Assembly: GCF_000224145.3 (NCBI RefSeq)
Contig: NW_004190397.2
Span: 708,853-772,852, forward strand
Direction of reading: 5' to 3'
Source: Ciona intestinalis
Taxonomy: Eukaryota; Chordata; Ascidiacea; Phlebobranchia; Cionidae
DNA: 64,000 nt
Shown here: in pieces, positions 51,001 through 61,500 of the stretch
Layout of the letters: the number at the start of each line of letters is the position of its first letter
Position numbering within the stretch: the stretch's first letter is position 1
Position numbers and translations under genes: made by a program
The notes under the pieces: model-generated
Seen by the model: only the letters and a program-made list of their open reading frames with translations
The model's database searches: none
Told to the model about the DNA's origin: nothing

Positions 51001-52291
51001 ATGTAAAAAACTCTTAGTGTAGTTTTAATAAAAAAAAACATAATTGGGTTCTGCTTCAAAAAAATAACCATTTTTTTAAAAATTAATAACCAATTTTTTG
51101 TTCAAAATTAATAACCCTTTTTTTTAAACTAAAACCCCAAATTATTTTTTCAGGTTTTTACCGACTATGATCAACTGTCCACATCCCAATCTCCCTATTT
51201 ATTCGACAAACATTATGCTGATATTATTGGACTCTTCCCTTCTGGTGGCGGGTTCGCCCCACAAACTGAAGATGGTTACGGGGTCTATTATCTATTTCTC
51301 GGAGAAAACAGAAGTTTGTTTGTTTTTTTATTGTTTTAAATAGGTGTATGTTTATATGGGTATAGACTAGGGCAGTGCTCTTCAACCAGTGTGCGCGGTG
51401 CATAAATTTAGACTCTTTTCTACAGTTTTTTATATGAATTCTATATTTTGCATCACTGGGAATCGCCAAACGTCATTAGTTTTACGTTAAAGCAATCAGG
51501 GGTGCATGAGTTCGTCGCAACAACTTTTAGGGGTTCACCAACCCAAAAAAGGTTGAAGAGAACTGGTCTAGGGTAGTCGTTCCTAAACTTGTTTGTATGC
51601 TTTACCCTTTTAACAAAGATGCTTATCAGATTTACCCCCAATATGTAATATGGCGCTCATTTATTGAAAAGGGAAAACAACTAATTACATCAGTTATATA
51701 TAATGCGACGGATGCGCTAGCTTTTTGGCAACGAGTTGTTCAATGTCTGGTAAAATACTACAATTGGCACAATTTTTCTGTCCCGTCAACTAATGTGGTT
51801 TTTGATTGGTAGCTTATTTACCCTCTAAATACGAAGAATTTACCCTCCGGGGTAAATTTACCCCAGTTTAAGAAATGCTGGTCTAGGGTTTAGGGTTTAG
51901 AAAGTGCCCGGTTACGAGTGATTAAATATGCAATTTTGTGGGTGATTGTTTCACTATGTGGTTGACAATTTAGATTTTAGACTACCCAGAAGTGACCACT
52001 GGGTTGGAGCAACTGTTGTTAAGTGTCTTGCCCAAGGACACATACGCCCACAATGGTAGCAGCGAAGAGCCTTGAACCCATTACCTCTGGGTTAGAGGCA
52101 GGTGCTAACCAACTGTGCTACGACACTTGGCAGAAAAGTCATAGTGTATTCAAATTTTTCAAATAAATCTTTTATTTCTAGTGACAATACACATTACAAG
52201 CTACCACAGTTGTGCAGAAACAAGTTCACAGAAATTTGGTCAAAATTTGCTTCAAGCGATGGATGACATGAAAATATTACTCAAAAAATAA
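38358..52291 (+). CDS. cpt1: Carnitine O-palmitoyltransferase 1, divergent, short N-terminus
   Basis: Sixteen exons, all in phase: 38358-38647, 39721-39757, 42741-42850, 43308-43424, 44283-44356, 44740-44876, 45384-45523, 46079-46259, 46485-46583, 47318-47452, 47963-48139, 49503-49663, 50026-50092, 50480-50659, 51154-51313, 52182-52291; 724 residues (human CPT1 about 773). Two membrane segments (about residues 17-35 and 64-84) anchor it to the mitochondrial outer membrane. The acyltransferase domain has [20 protein letters not shown], catalytic His434 in [35 protein letters not shown] and the C-terminal [19 protein letters not shown]. It transfers long-chain acyl groups from CoA to carnitine. 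The tail before the first membrane segment is only about 16 residues, against about 47 in vertebrates, so the malonyl-CoA-sensing N-terminus is not evident. An unseen upstream exon remains possible. Confidence 0.93.
38715..38800 (+). repeat. Degenerate TTAGGG-like repeat after CPT1 exon 1
   Basis: A run of variants such as GGTTAGGGGGTTAGTGG and GTTAGTAGTTAGGGGTTA starts about 70 bp after the donor at 38648. It resembles interstitial telomere-like sequence but is too degenerate to be certain. Confidence 0.4.
38985..39384. repeat. Two (TA)n microsatellites in CPT1 intron 1-2
   Basis: Alternating TA runs at about 38985-39025 and 39361-39384. The sequence between and after them to 39720 shows no gene. 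Confidence 0.7.
40332..40403 (+). repeat. Three 26-27-bp tandem units
   Basis: AATTGGGGCTTATTTTCAGT repeats three times in the 3-kb CPT1 intron 39758-42740. Each unit holds an acceptor-like TTTTCAG. Confidence 0.65.
40590..41037. mobile_element. hAT-type MITE, second copy, 8-bp target duplication
   Basis: Begins TAGGGATGATCTTTACAGAA and ends ATTCTGTAATGTGCATCCCA. Flanked by CCTACACC at 40582-40589 and 41038-41045. It has the same interior as 19536-19893 plus about 90 bp of extra internal sequence. Confidence 0.85.
41060..41252. mobile_element. MITE family A copy
   Basis: Starts TATAGTACTGTGGGGTAAGA and ends CATCCCCCACCCTACTATA. Sits about 15 bp from the hAT-type MITE. Confidence 0.75.
41762..41962. 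mobile_element. MITE family A copy
   Basis: Starts TATACAGTACTGGTGGGGGA and ends TCTTCCCCCACCCTACTATA, with the full interior. Confidence 0.75.
42868..43105 (-). mobile_element. SINE copy, minus, followed by a MITE family A right half
   Basis: SINE head complement GTGACCACTGGGTTGAAGCA and AAGTGTCTTGCC. A MITE right half follows at 43136-43236 (GACTCCCATAGACCGTTGTC to TTTCCCCACCCTACTA). Both lie in the CPT1 intron 42851-43307. Confidence 0.65.
43989..44229. mobile_element. hAT-type MITE, third, degenerate copy
   Basis: Starts GAGATGCACATTACAGATAA and ends AAATTCTGTATTGTGCATGC, with the shared TCCTAGAATACTTTATT. No clear target duplication. Ends about 55 bp before CPT1 exon 44283. Confidence 0.7.
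45177..45322. mobile_element. Truncated MITE family A upstream of CPT1 exon 45384
   Basis: Lacks the left end; runs from GATTGTGTTTTAAACAATTA to CATCTTCCCCTACCCTACTA. The sequence from about 45245 through 45433 is the source (or sister) of the fragment in SRGAP intron 24600-24764. Confidence 0.8.
46632..47215. mobile_element. MITE family A copy followed by a full SINE (minus)
   Basis: MITE 46632-46826 (TATAGTAGGGTGGGGAAAGA to TTTCCCTCCCTACAATATA). A SINE in minus orientation runs from about 46900 to 47215 (TTATCCTTGCGTGGCCGGAA; AAGTGTCTTGCCCAAGGACA; AACCCATTACCTCTGGGTTA with the tRNA-like end GGCACTAACCACTTCATCA). Both lie in the CPT1 intron before the exon that carries the catalytic His. 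Confidence 0.75.
47749..47933. mobile_element. MITE family A copy
   Basis: Starts TATAGTATTGTGCGGTAAGG and ends TCTTCCCCCACCCTGCTATA, about 30 bp upstream of CPT1 exon 47963. A short 60-bp relic of the same family (both ends, no interior) lies at 48160-48224, just after that exon. Confidence 0.7.
48225..49502. other. CPT1 intron, mostly unique AT-rich sequence
   Basis: No coding signal. Only a SINE tail in minus orientation near 49355-49450 is recognisable (TTCATACACCTCGTGCCAGC). Confidence 0.5.
49880..50416. mobile_element. SINE tail and MITE family A relic in CPT1 introns
   Basis: SINE tail 49880-49995 (TGAGCGGACACGAGGTGTAT). Degenerate MITE 50268-50416 (GTGGATTAAAATGGGACATG to CATCTTACTCCACAGTACTA). 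Another SINE tail in minus orientation lies at 50675-50780. Confidence 0.6.
51905..52135 (-). mobile_element. SINE copy, minus orientation, before the last CPT1 exon
   Basis: GTGACCACTGGGTTGGAGCA, AAGTGTCTTGCCCAAGGACA, GAGCCTTGAACCCATTACC and tRNA-like GGCAGGTGCTAACCAACTG. Confidence 0.75.
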
Positions 52292-52441
52292 CAAAATTTT
52301 TAAAAAGGAACTAATTTTGGTTTTTTGAAAATATAAAAGTTACAAACAATGTCAAAAGCCACGATTTTAGAGCCTACTGTTCAAAAGCCGCAGTTTTAAA
52401 GGTTTGAATTATAAAGCTGTTAAATTAATATTACCAAAATC

Positions 52442-52447
52442 AATAAA
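52442..52447 (+). terminator. Candidate CPT1 polyadenylation signal
   Basis: AATAAA 151 bp after the CPT1 stop at 52291. Confidence 0.55.
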
Positions 52448-55350
52448 ATAGTGATTATTAGCAAAGGAAAAAAGCTGTTATTTGCAAAGATTAATTAATT
52501 TCATTTTAGGAATTGTTGGCTTTAAATCTGCGGCTTTTTAAACTTGCGGCTTTCAATATGTGGCTTTAAATTCACACAGAACTAATAATTTCAACTGTTA
52601 AGAGATTTTTCCCGCATTTACAGTTCTATTCATGCAAAATAACACAGTACTTCTTCATTATGAAGCATTTAATGAGATTTTACGCGATGTAGCAGACACA
52701 TTACTTTCATTTTAAGAGCCTTTTTCCAAAATGCATTATGTTGTTTTACAAAAATTGTTATTATAGCAATACTTCTCAACCCCTAGTTACTATTTTATTT
52801 AATTGGGCCACCCAGTACAGTGGTTTAAAAAGCCTTTTGACTCTTATTTTAAAAAATAAAGAAAAATTTGTATGATTGAAAAAATTTTGGTAAAATATAG
52901 TTTCGGAAATATTTTCGTTTTTCGCTTTTTTCCAAAAATTTCGCTTTTAATTTATGCTTAATATTTTGGGTCACTAAAAAAGTTGAGAAGCAAATGCTTG
53001 AAAACATAAACCTATCACGAGATTTCAGTTTAGAAATTAAATTTTACTAATTTTTGATTTTTTCGTATTTTCCTAATTCATTTGCACTTCTAATACTAAA
53101 TTTTGAAAATATCAAAATTTTAATCTATTTGAGATTTAAAATTTAATTCAGGCCAAAAAATATCAATTTTTACAAAAATGTGTTGTGTAAAAAAATAATT
53201 TCTAAGTGTCTCTAAATATTGTACATACAATAACTTGCAGTGTATGCCTTTTGCCCTGTATGTGTTTTTATCCTAATCGTACCAAACAGTGCTGATATAC
53301 CAACATATGTGTAACCCAACTACAGTATAGTACTGTGGGATAAGATGGATACCGTTATAATAATTTCCCATATCTCCATATGTGTTTTTTTTTAAAAATA
53401 CCGCTATTTTAGCGCCGTAAGGTTACAGTTATCTAAATCTTTGAATATGCTTTTTTTGCTACCAAATTGGACGTTAAAATTGAATGAAAACGGACTATTT
53501 TACCACAAAGTATATACAAAACATTTTATTCTGACATGTCATTTATTTTCGAATTATTGCAAAAACGAACTACGTGTTTTTCTTTTTTGTGTTTTAAAAT
53601 GCATTGCCTATTGTTGCATGTCAAATAGAAAACAGAACCCTGTCCAAAAGTTAGCCTATCGTATAGTTACTTTATTTAACAATGCAAATATAAAATTGTC
53701 TTTTTGTAACGTGTATAAAACGCCTTTAAAGTACATTAATACGCTTTAGCTATTCGATTTAGTCTCATTTACACTTAATAAACGTAGCCGCGTGTGTTCG
53801 TATGCTTTACGATGGTGTTTGTTTGGTTATGGTATTTTACCATTGTGGGCGTATGTGTCCTTGGGCAAGACACTTAACGGCAACTGCTTCAACCCAGTGG
53901 CCACTAATGGGTTGTCCAAATTATCAGCCATACATAAAAAGAGTGAGAAAATGCTCCAAAAATACTTACCCACAAAGTAGCATACTTAGTAACTCGTAAG
54001 CTGACACGAGGTGTATGAAACAGAACACCCGTGTTATAACGATTTTCTCGCCACGCGAGAATAAAGCAAGTTACATTTAATTTCCAGAACATATTAATAT
54101 AGTAGGGTGGGGGAAGTTGGGACACCTTTTCAATCTATTTTCTCCTACAATTTGGTAGTAACCAAACATTCAACGATTATTTATAAAACTGTATCATCAC
54201 GGCTCCCATAGACCGTTGTTAATTGTTTAAAACACGATCAGAATATTTGGGTATTATGTGTCGAAGGTGTCCCATCTTCCCCACCCTACTATAATATTAA
54301 ATATGCAGTGTGATTGCCTTCTAGTTCCCACGTTTCTAACTCTGTGGTTGATTTTTTAATGTAGTTGCCAAGTTGTATAGTACTATGGTGTTAGATGGGA
54401 GACCTTTAGCACACAATATACAAATATCCCGATCGTGTTTTAAACAATTAACAACGGTCTATGGGAGCCATGGCAATACGATTTTATAATTCTTTAAATG
54501 TTTTTTTACTGCCAAATTGAACGACAAAACAGATGAAAAAGTGTCCTATCCTCTCCCAAACTGCTTTAATAGCAGCGCTCCCCTTTATAGGTAATAGGTT
54601 CAAGGCTCGTCGCTGTTATTATAATGGGCATATGTCCTCGGGAAAGACACTTAACGGCAACAGCACCAGCCAAATTGTCCCTTAAGGGATGTCCAAATTT
54701 TCAGCCATACACAAAAGCCCACAAAATATAATTACTCACAAAGTTATCTGGTAACAAGAAGCGTATGAAACAGCATCCATATAGTATAACGATTCGCTGT
54801 CCCATCGGGTGAGAATAAATAAGTTACATTCATTTATTAAAAAAAGAAGCTGTAAGAGTATAGTGTGCCGTCTTAGGCCACCCTATTAAATTGTTGCAAA
54901 ATGTTTAAAGATTTTGTTTTCGCCATTGTATATGTACGATTCAAGAATCGCGCGAGCCGTCAAAATATTTAGTCACACAGAAAAGCAGTAAAAATAATTA
55001 TTACAAGTTACAGACATTACATTAGGATAAGATGGTACTTTTTTTTTTCTTTTATCGTTCCATCAGGTATAGAAAATAACGAACATTTACAGAATTATAT
55101 AACCGTATCTTGACGTCTATAAAAAGGCATTGTTAATATAGCGTATTTTGTGCTAACAATATCCATCAGACTCAACAGTTCTATATTTTATATTTAAATT
55201 ATTGATCTGAAATTACTAAGCACAACCTTCGAACTAGAGGAACCTTTGCACATGCGTAATCATCGTTACGGACATGCGTAATCCTCGTAACGCGCAGGTG
55301 GTGATGCATTACCGGATCTGGAAATCATGATTCTGCCGTATTTGCAATAA
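52448..55350. other. Intergenic interval CPT1 to VWD gene, repeat-filled
   Basis: No supported gene. Contents: AT-rich unique sequence to 53320; a degenerate MITE family A (53325-53512); SINE 53835-54080 (plus); MITE 54098-54293 (near-consensus); degenerate MITE 54375-54562; SINE 54575-54840; a very degenerate MITE near 55020-55180. The open frames at 53441-53749 and 53792-53980 are repeat-derived or lack support. Confidence 0.6.
55249..55296. promoter_or_regulatory. Direct repeat in the likely VWD-gene promoter
   Basis: ACATGCGTAATC is repeated 22 bp apart, each followed by TCGT and ACG, then CGCGCAGGTGG with an E-box-like CAGGTG. It lies about 100 bp upstream of a probable 5' UTR exon ending at donor 55397 (TTAGTG|GTAAGT). 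Confidence 0.4.
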
Positions 55351-55440
55351 ATAGACGAACCGAATGAAATATAGATTATTCTTTTAGCACTTAGTGGTAA
55401 GTTATGATGTGTTTTGCATAAGTCAAGTTCTTAATGTTTT

Positions 55441-55515
55441 TTTCATTTGAAATATTTTCTAAATCTTCGCTACCGTAATCGAAGAGACAAATAAAAGTTA
55501 TTATTGTTATCATTT
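55441..55515 (+). mobile_element. (ATT)n tail element inside the 5' UTR intron of the VWD gene
   Basis: TTTCTAAATCTTCGCTACCG, TAATCGAAGAGACAAATAAA and AGTTATTATTGTTAT: the 3' end of a dispersed family. It ends within a few bases of the acceptor TTTTTTCAG at 55521. Confidence 0.75.
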
Positions 55516-55528
55516 TTTCAGCCAAAAG

Positions 55529-58500
55529 ATGGAGTTTCCGGGATTTGCCAAGATACTAACGTTAATATTGGGTAAGTGTATAGTTGATACGATATTGGGA
55601 TAATATTCGTATTCTCTGTATTGCCACTCCGCATCGTGACAAAGTGGTTAGCAAGTCTGTCTGTAACCCAGCGTAGTTAAGGCTCACCGCTGCTACCATT
55701 GTGGGCGTATGTATCCTTAGGCAAGGCACTTAACGGCAATTGCTCAAACCCAGTGGTCACTAATTGTCTAAATCGTAATCCATGCAGATAAAATCCACAC
55801 GCAAAGTTACATATATATATATATGTGTGTATGAAACAGAACACCCGTGTTATAACAACTGTCGTTTTCCGACTACGCAAAATACGTTATATTTTAATTC
55901 GTATACGGTTTTAATAAATTCTAATTATGACAACCATTTCTTTTTAGTGATCTCATTCACTCACAAAGTTAAAAGGTAAGCTTTTTGAAACCTGTTTCAT
56001 ATAAGCCCTGTCAGTTTGATTGCTCAGTTAAAAAGTAGGGTGGGAAAAATGGGACATCTTAATTTCAATCCATTTCTCGTCCCAATTGGTAACATACAGG
56101 GAACATTAAAATAATTATAAAACCATATACCCTCACGACTCCCATGGACCGTTGTTAATTGTTTAAAACACGATTAGGATATTTAAATATTAGGTGCTAA
56201 AGGTGTCCCGTCTTACACTACAGTGCTGTATTTCTGCGTATTGTCCTTTTGTTTGTGATATAATATGCGCAGTCCTACGGTGGCAATTATGTACTTTTAC
56301 AGTTTCAGTTTCTAGAAGAAAGTCATTATACAAAAAAAAACCTATTCAGAAATATTTATATTTTATGACTATTTAATTTGGGGATTCCCAATTCGGTGTT
56401 TTTTTTATAACAGTCTGTATCTCCTGTTATAAAAATGTAACATCGACATTCATTATGTAGTTTAAAACAAACTAACGTTTTTGTTTTTGTTCCTCAGCGT
56501 AACACAATTCGGTAAGTCTTATATTTATTTTATTAAAAAAGCAGATATTTTCTACTAAAAATATTTTTCTGTATATATATCTTGATTTAATTTATCCTTA
56601 TTTCAATTGGAATCGTCCGGTTTTAGGTTTTAAACCGCATTTCCCAATCTTCTATAGTTCGTGGCTATTTCAGAGGTTACCCATTAGCCCCCACTCCAAA
56701 GTAAAATGGCCTAGACTTGATTTTAACATATATAGCCTATATAAAACCAAAACATCACTATATTTCTGTACTATGATCATAATTACACCAGCCTCCATGA
56801 AGTATTGGTTAAAACACATTGTCAAGGTTCTTTCTTCCATTGTATATTGTATTTTCGCAATCACATTGCTCTTTTTACATTTGTCAGATCACATTTGTCT
56901 TTTGCAAGGATCTAATAGCATTAGACTTGCTTCAACGCAGTGGTCACTAATGGGTTTCTAAAATGTTTTATATTATCTAGAGAGAGATAACTGTTATCAA
57001 GAAGATGGTTTTACACCAAAGACTTATTTTGCGTTTAAAATGGAAGGCTCATGTACCAGGTTGTGTATTAATGTAATGCGCTTGTTCTAAATCTTACATA
57101 AGTGTGCACACGAAACTGTTTATTGTAAACTTTGGTGGAATTTCTTTTGGGGGGTTTTGTTTTTCCATCATGCTCCAATCTTTGGATCAATCTTCTTTAA
57201 GGCCGAGTCCCCTATTGTACGGGTTGTGTCCTTACACACACTTTTCTTTCAGTTAGAACTTTAATATGTTTAATTAAATGTTTTTACCTAATTTACATTG
57301 TGTTGTCTGTAGGGTGTAACAGACACGCATTTTATCTAAATCATTCTATCTTTTTTTCTCTAGATTTCACATCTGTTTTGATGGCCACCTGATTGATGCA
57401 TCTTGCCCCCAACTTCCTGAACCAAGAGCTTTTGACCAAACTACACAGCAGTGTGTAAACCCTGCTATAGTACCTGGATGTCTGTATCTTATTTCATCAG
57501 GTATGTGGATATTTGTTTAGTCTCATGGCATGGCACAGTGGTTAGCGCAATTGTCACTAGCACAAAGGGTTACAGGTTCGAGGCTCGCTGCTATTACGAT
57601 TTTTACTTAAGCCAGACACTTGCTCTAACCCAGTGGTCCCTTATGGATTGTTAAAATTGTCCGCCATACAATAAAAAATGTATCCAAAAGATATTGTCTT
57701 CATGCCTGATGCTGCTACCTTTGTATATATGTGTCCTTGGGCAAGACGCTTAACGACAATTGCTCCAGTCTAGTGGTCACTAATGAGTTGTTCAAATTGT
57801 CAGCCATACAAAACAAACAAAAATTTACATTCATGGTAAATCATTAGCTGACACAAGTTATGTTTATTATATATTGTCATAAATAATTGTTTCCAATTTT
57901 GTTGTAAGTAGGTATTAAATCATACTAACTTAACAATAGTTAAACATAAATGAATTGTTTGTCTGCTAGGTGTAGCGATTGCGCTTATTTTCTTCATAAT
58001 AAATGTAAATATATTTTTAACTGTAAGCGTGTTTTATCAACTGTTGTTTTGTCGCTATATCCTGTCTATTCGTTTAAAATATTTCTAAGTCTTCGCTACC
58101 GTAATCGAAGAGACAAATAAAGTTATTATTATTATTTCTATACAGACGTTTGTAATCCGGAATGTGCTAATGGCGGTATATGCTCAAGTAACAACACGTG
58201 TTCTTGCCCAACTGGTTACCATGGATACAGATGCAAATATAGTAAGAAAATATTTAAATATTTTCTATGTAATATATAGCTGGTGACCTAATGGTTCAGA
58301 GGTTACAAGGTTCAAGGCTTAATGTTGCTATCATTGTAGGCATATATGTTTGTGAGTGGAGAACTTAATGACAATTGCTCCAACCCAATGGTCACTTATG
58401 TGTTGTCCAAATTGTCAGTTATACAAGAAAAAAAGTAAAAATAAATTCAATACTTGATAGCTTTTATGGCATGAGGTATATGAAGCCACCATGTACAGTA

Positions 58501-61500
58501 TAAATTACCACAACTGGTCTTATACCTTGAGGTTTCCACTACATAAGCATGAATAAACAATTTTATGCTGTAATATTTTTGATGTAGAAATACATAAATC
58601 AAATGTAATATGCACGATTTTAAAAAACTAAAAATAATTTAATCATTTAAATTTTAATTTTTATAATTTTTTAATTGTTTTTTTTTAAATAACTTATATA
58701 AACAGAGAAATATGTGAAGAGTCAATACGACATAGTGGATACAAGCATTGGAATATCAGGGAAAATATGTTCCATGTTTGGCCCTGGTAATGTCATCACA
58801 TTTGATGGAGATGTTTTTGAGTTTCCCGGTCAATGTCAGTATGAGATGGTGTCTTCTACAGGGGTGTATGACTTTAAGGTAAAATTTGTTCTGCTGTTTT
58901 TTATTTGTTTTGCCCGGTGCTGTGCAAAAGTGGTTAGCATGCCTCTAACTCAGAGGTTATGGGTTCAAGACTCATCGCTGCTACCACTGTTGGCGTTGTA
59001 TTCTTGGTCAAGGTGTTTAACAGCAATTGCTCTAATCCGGTGGTCACTATTGGGTTGTCCAAATTATCAGCCATACCTAAAAAAATGAAAAAATACAAAA
59101 CAATAATCACCTACAAAGTAACATACATGGTAACTCGTAAGCTGGCAGGAGGTGTATGAACACCTGTGTTCAACAACTGTCATTTTCTGGCCATGCAAAG
59201 ACAAAGTTTCATTCATTCATTCATTCATTCATTCATTTGTCTTTAGGTTCTTGTACGAAAAGATCCAGCTTGTGTGGCAAATCAAAAGTATGTTTACCCT
59301 GGTTTTGACTGCAACAAACTGGTCACAATATATATTGCTGTTTCCAACATTAAAGTGACAATTTCCAAGTCTGCTGTAACCAAGAACACACATAGGTAAA
59401 TTAATGTATATTTTTTTATAAAATTTCATGGAAAATTATCACTTTTTTCCAACATGTACACAGATGTAGTATGTGTTTATAGTTTCTGTATAGGATGGTA
59501 CAATAACAATATCACTTTTGAACAACATCTATTTTCCTAATACAAAAACTGATTTGGTACTATCAATCTAGACATAGAAAGAGCATTTTAAAAATTATTT
59601 TTAGACAAATAGAATACCAAGCTAAAGTAAAAATAGGTAAATCATAAATAAAAATAGTTCAATTTTAATTAAAAATTTGAAGGTTCTGTAATATTAAATA
59701 TAGTATATTTAGTGCCGTAATCACCCACAAAGTTACATACATAGCAACTTTAAAGCTGACACAAGGTGTATGAAACAGAACACCCATGTTATAACGACTA
59801 TCATTTTCTCCCTCAAGGATAAAGCAAGTTACATTCATTCATTCTTATGACTTTAATGTACTTTGTACTTCACAGTCTGCTTCTACCTTATGATGGAGAT
59901 GGTATTTTACTGAGCAAAATTCACCCTTATATCATATTTGTGCTTGGTGACATGACGTTGAGGTTTGATGTTATCTCAAGTGCAGTTCATGTTATTATCA
60001 ACTCACACCGGTACCAGAACAAGACGGTTGGTCTATGTGGAAACTTTAATGGAGTCAGTTCAGATGATCTTGTATCTAAACAAGGTAAATGTGTTTACTG
60101 TATAAGTTTGATAATATTAAACATAAAAATACTTGATAATAACTAAACATGAATGGCTTGTTTGTCTGCTAGGTGTAGCGACCACACTTATTTTCTTTCA
60201 AATAAATGTAAATATGTTTTTAACTGTAAACGCTTTATAACAACTGTTGTTTTGCTACTATATTTTGTCTTTTGTTAAAAATATATAAAATAACTTTTAC
60301 AACTCTTAATTTCCCTCCTCACAAAAAAATACAAAAAAATGTCCCAAAGGATTGCAGGCATGCTAAGCAACTGGTTAGCAGGCACAGAGTGTATGATACA
60401 GGCACTCTAGAAGTGTATGATACAGGCACTCTAGTATTATAACTCTTGATTCAATCCACACAAGGATAAATGCATAGTGATAATAATTTGCTCCAAACAG
60501 GCATTACGATACCTGATGTCGGTCATGCTCACAGATTTGCAGCAAAAACATGGATTGAAAGAGATGTGGACGAGACATGCCATGACGATGCAGTAATTAC
60601 TGATGACTATGATAGCTGCAAGCAGACGCAGGTAACATCACCACCATATCCAGTGGTAGCATCAAATCTGATATCTTTTTGTTTAGAGTCCCCTTTTGTT
60701 AACCCTTATTCATTAAAAAATATATCAAGATTTGCTTTAGCCAAGATGTTCAATGCTCGTCACTGCTACCATTGTGGGCGTATGTGTTCTTGGGCAAGAC
60801 ACTTGACAGCAATTGCTCCGATCCAGTGGGCACTAATGGGTTGTCCAAATTATCAGCCACAAACAAAAAATAAATGAAAAAGTTCTACCCACAAATTAAT
60901 ATACTTGGTAACTGGTTAGCAATCACACGGTGTATGAAACAGAACACCAATGTTATAACGACTTTCGTTAACTCATTGCCCAGTGCTCTACTTTATATAT
61001 AAATGTGTTATATTTAATTAAAAATTGAATATAACCTTTACGAATTTTCCTACAGGAGGTTATTGACATTTGCAACATTTTCTGGGAGCACTTTGGCAGT
61101 TGTCATGGCTTCATGAATCCCAGCAAATTTTACAACCTCTGTCTTGAAGAGTTGTGTAGATGTGACTACCAAAACAATCCACACTGTCAGTGTAATGTAG
61201 TGACCACTTATTCAAGATATTGCGCAATGGCAAATGGTCGAGTACCAGAATGGAGATCTCTTGTTCAGTGCCGTAAGAAACTGTTTTGACTTATTTTAAT
61301 AATATTTTTTGTCATTCCTTGATCCTTAGTAACCCCTTATATTTTTTTGTTTATTTTAGCGCGAACATGCATAGCTGGTCACCAATGGAAAGAATGTGGA
61401 GTTGAATCTCCACAAACTTGCCTTATGCCCAATTTTCTGGAAAACCAAAGATGTTTTGACCGATGCCACTGCCCAGATGGTAAGTTATAGTTATCATACA

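Noticed and set aside
53792..53999. Short open frames with [13 protein letters not shown] peptides
   Set aside because: The same peptide recurs at 58959-59088 and 60470-60877 because it is translated SINE sequence.
57533..57600. tRNA-like sequence with box A and box B
   Set aside because: It is the head of a dispersed SINE; the same head recurs in at least ten places with degenerate stems.
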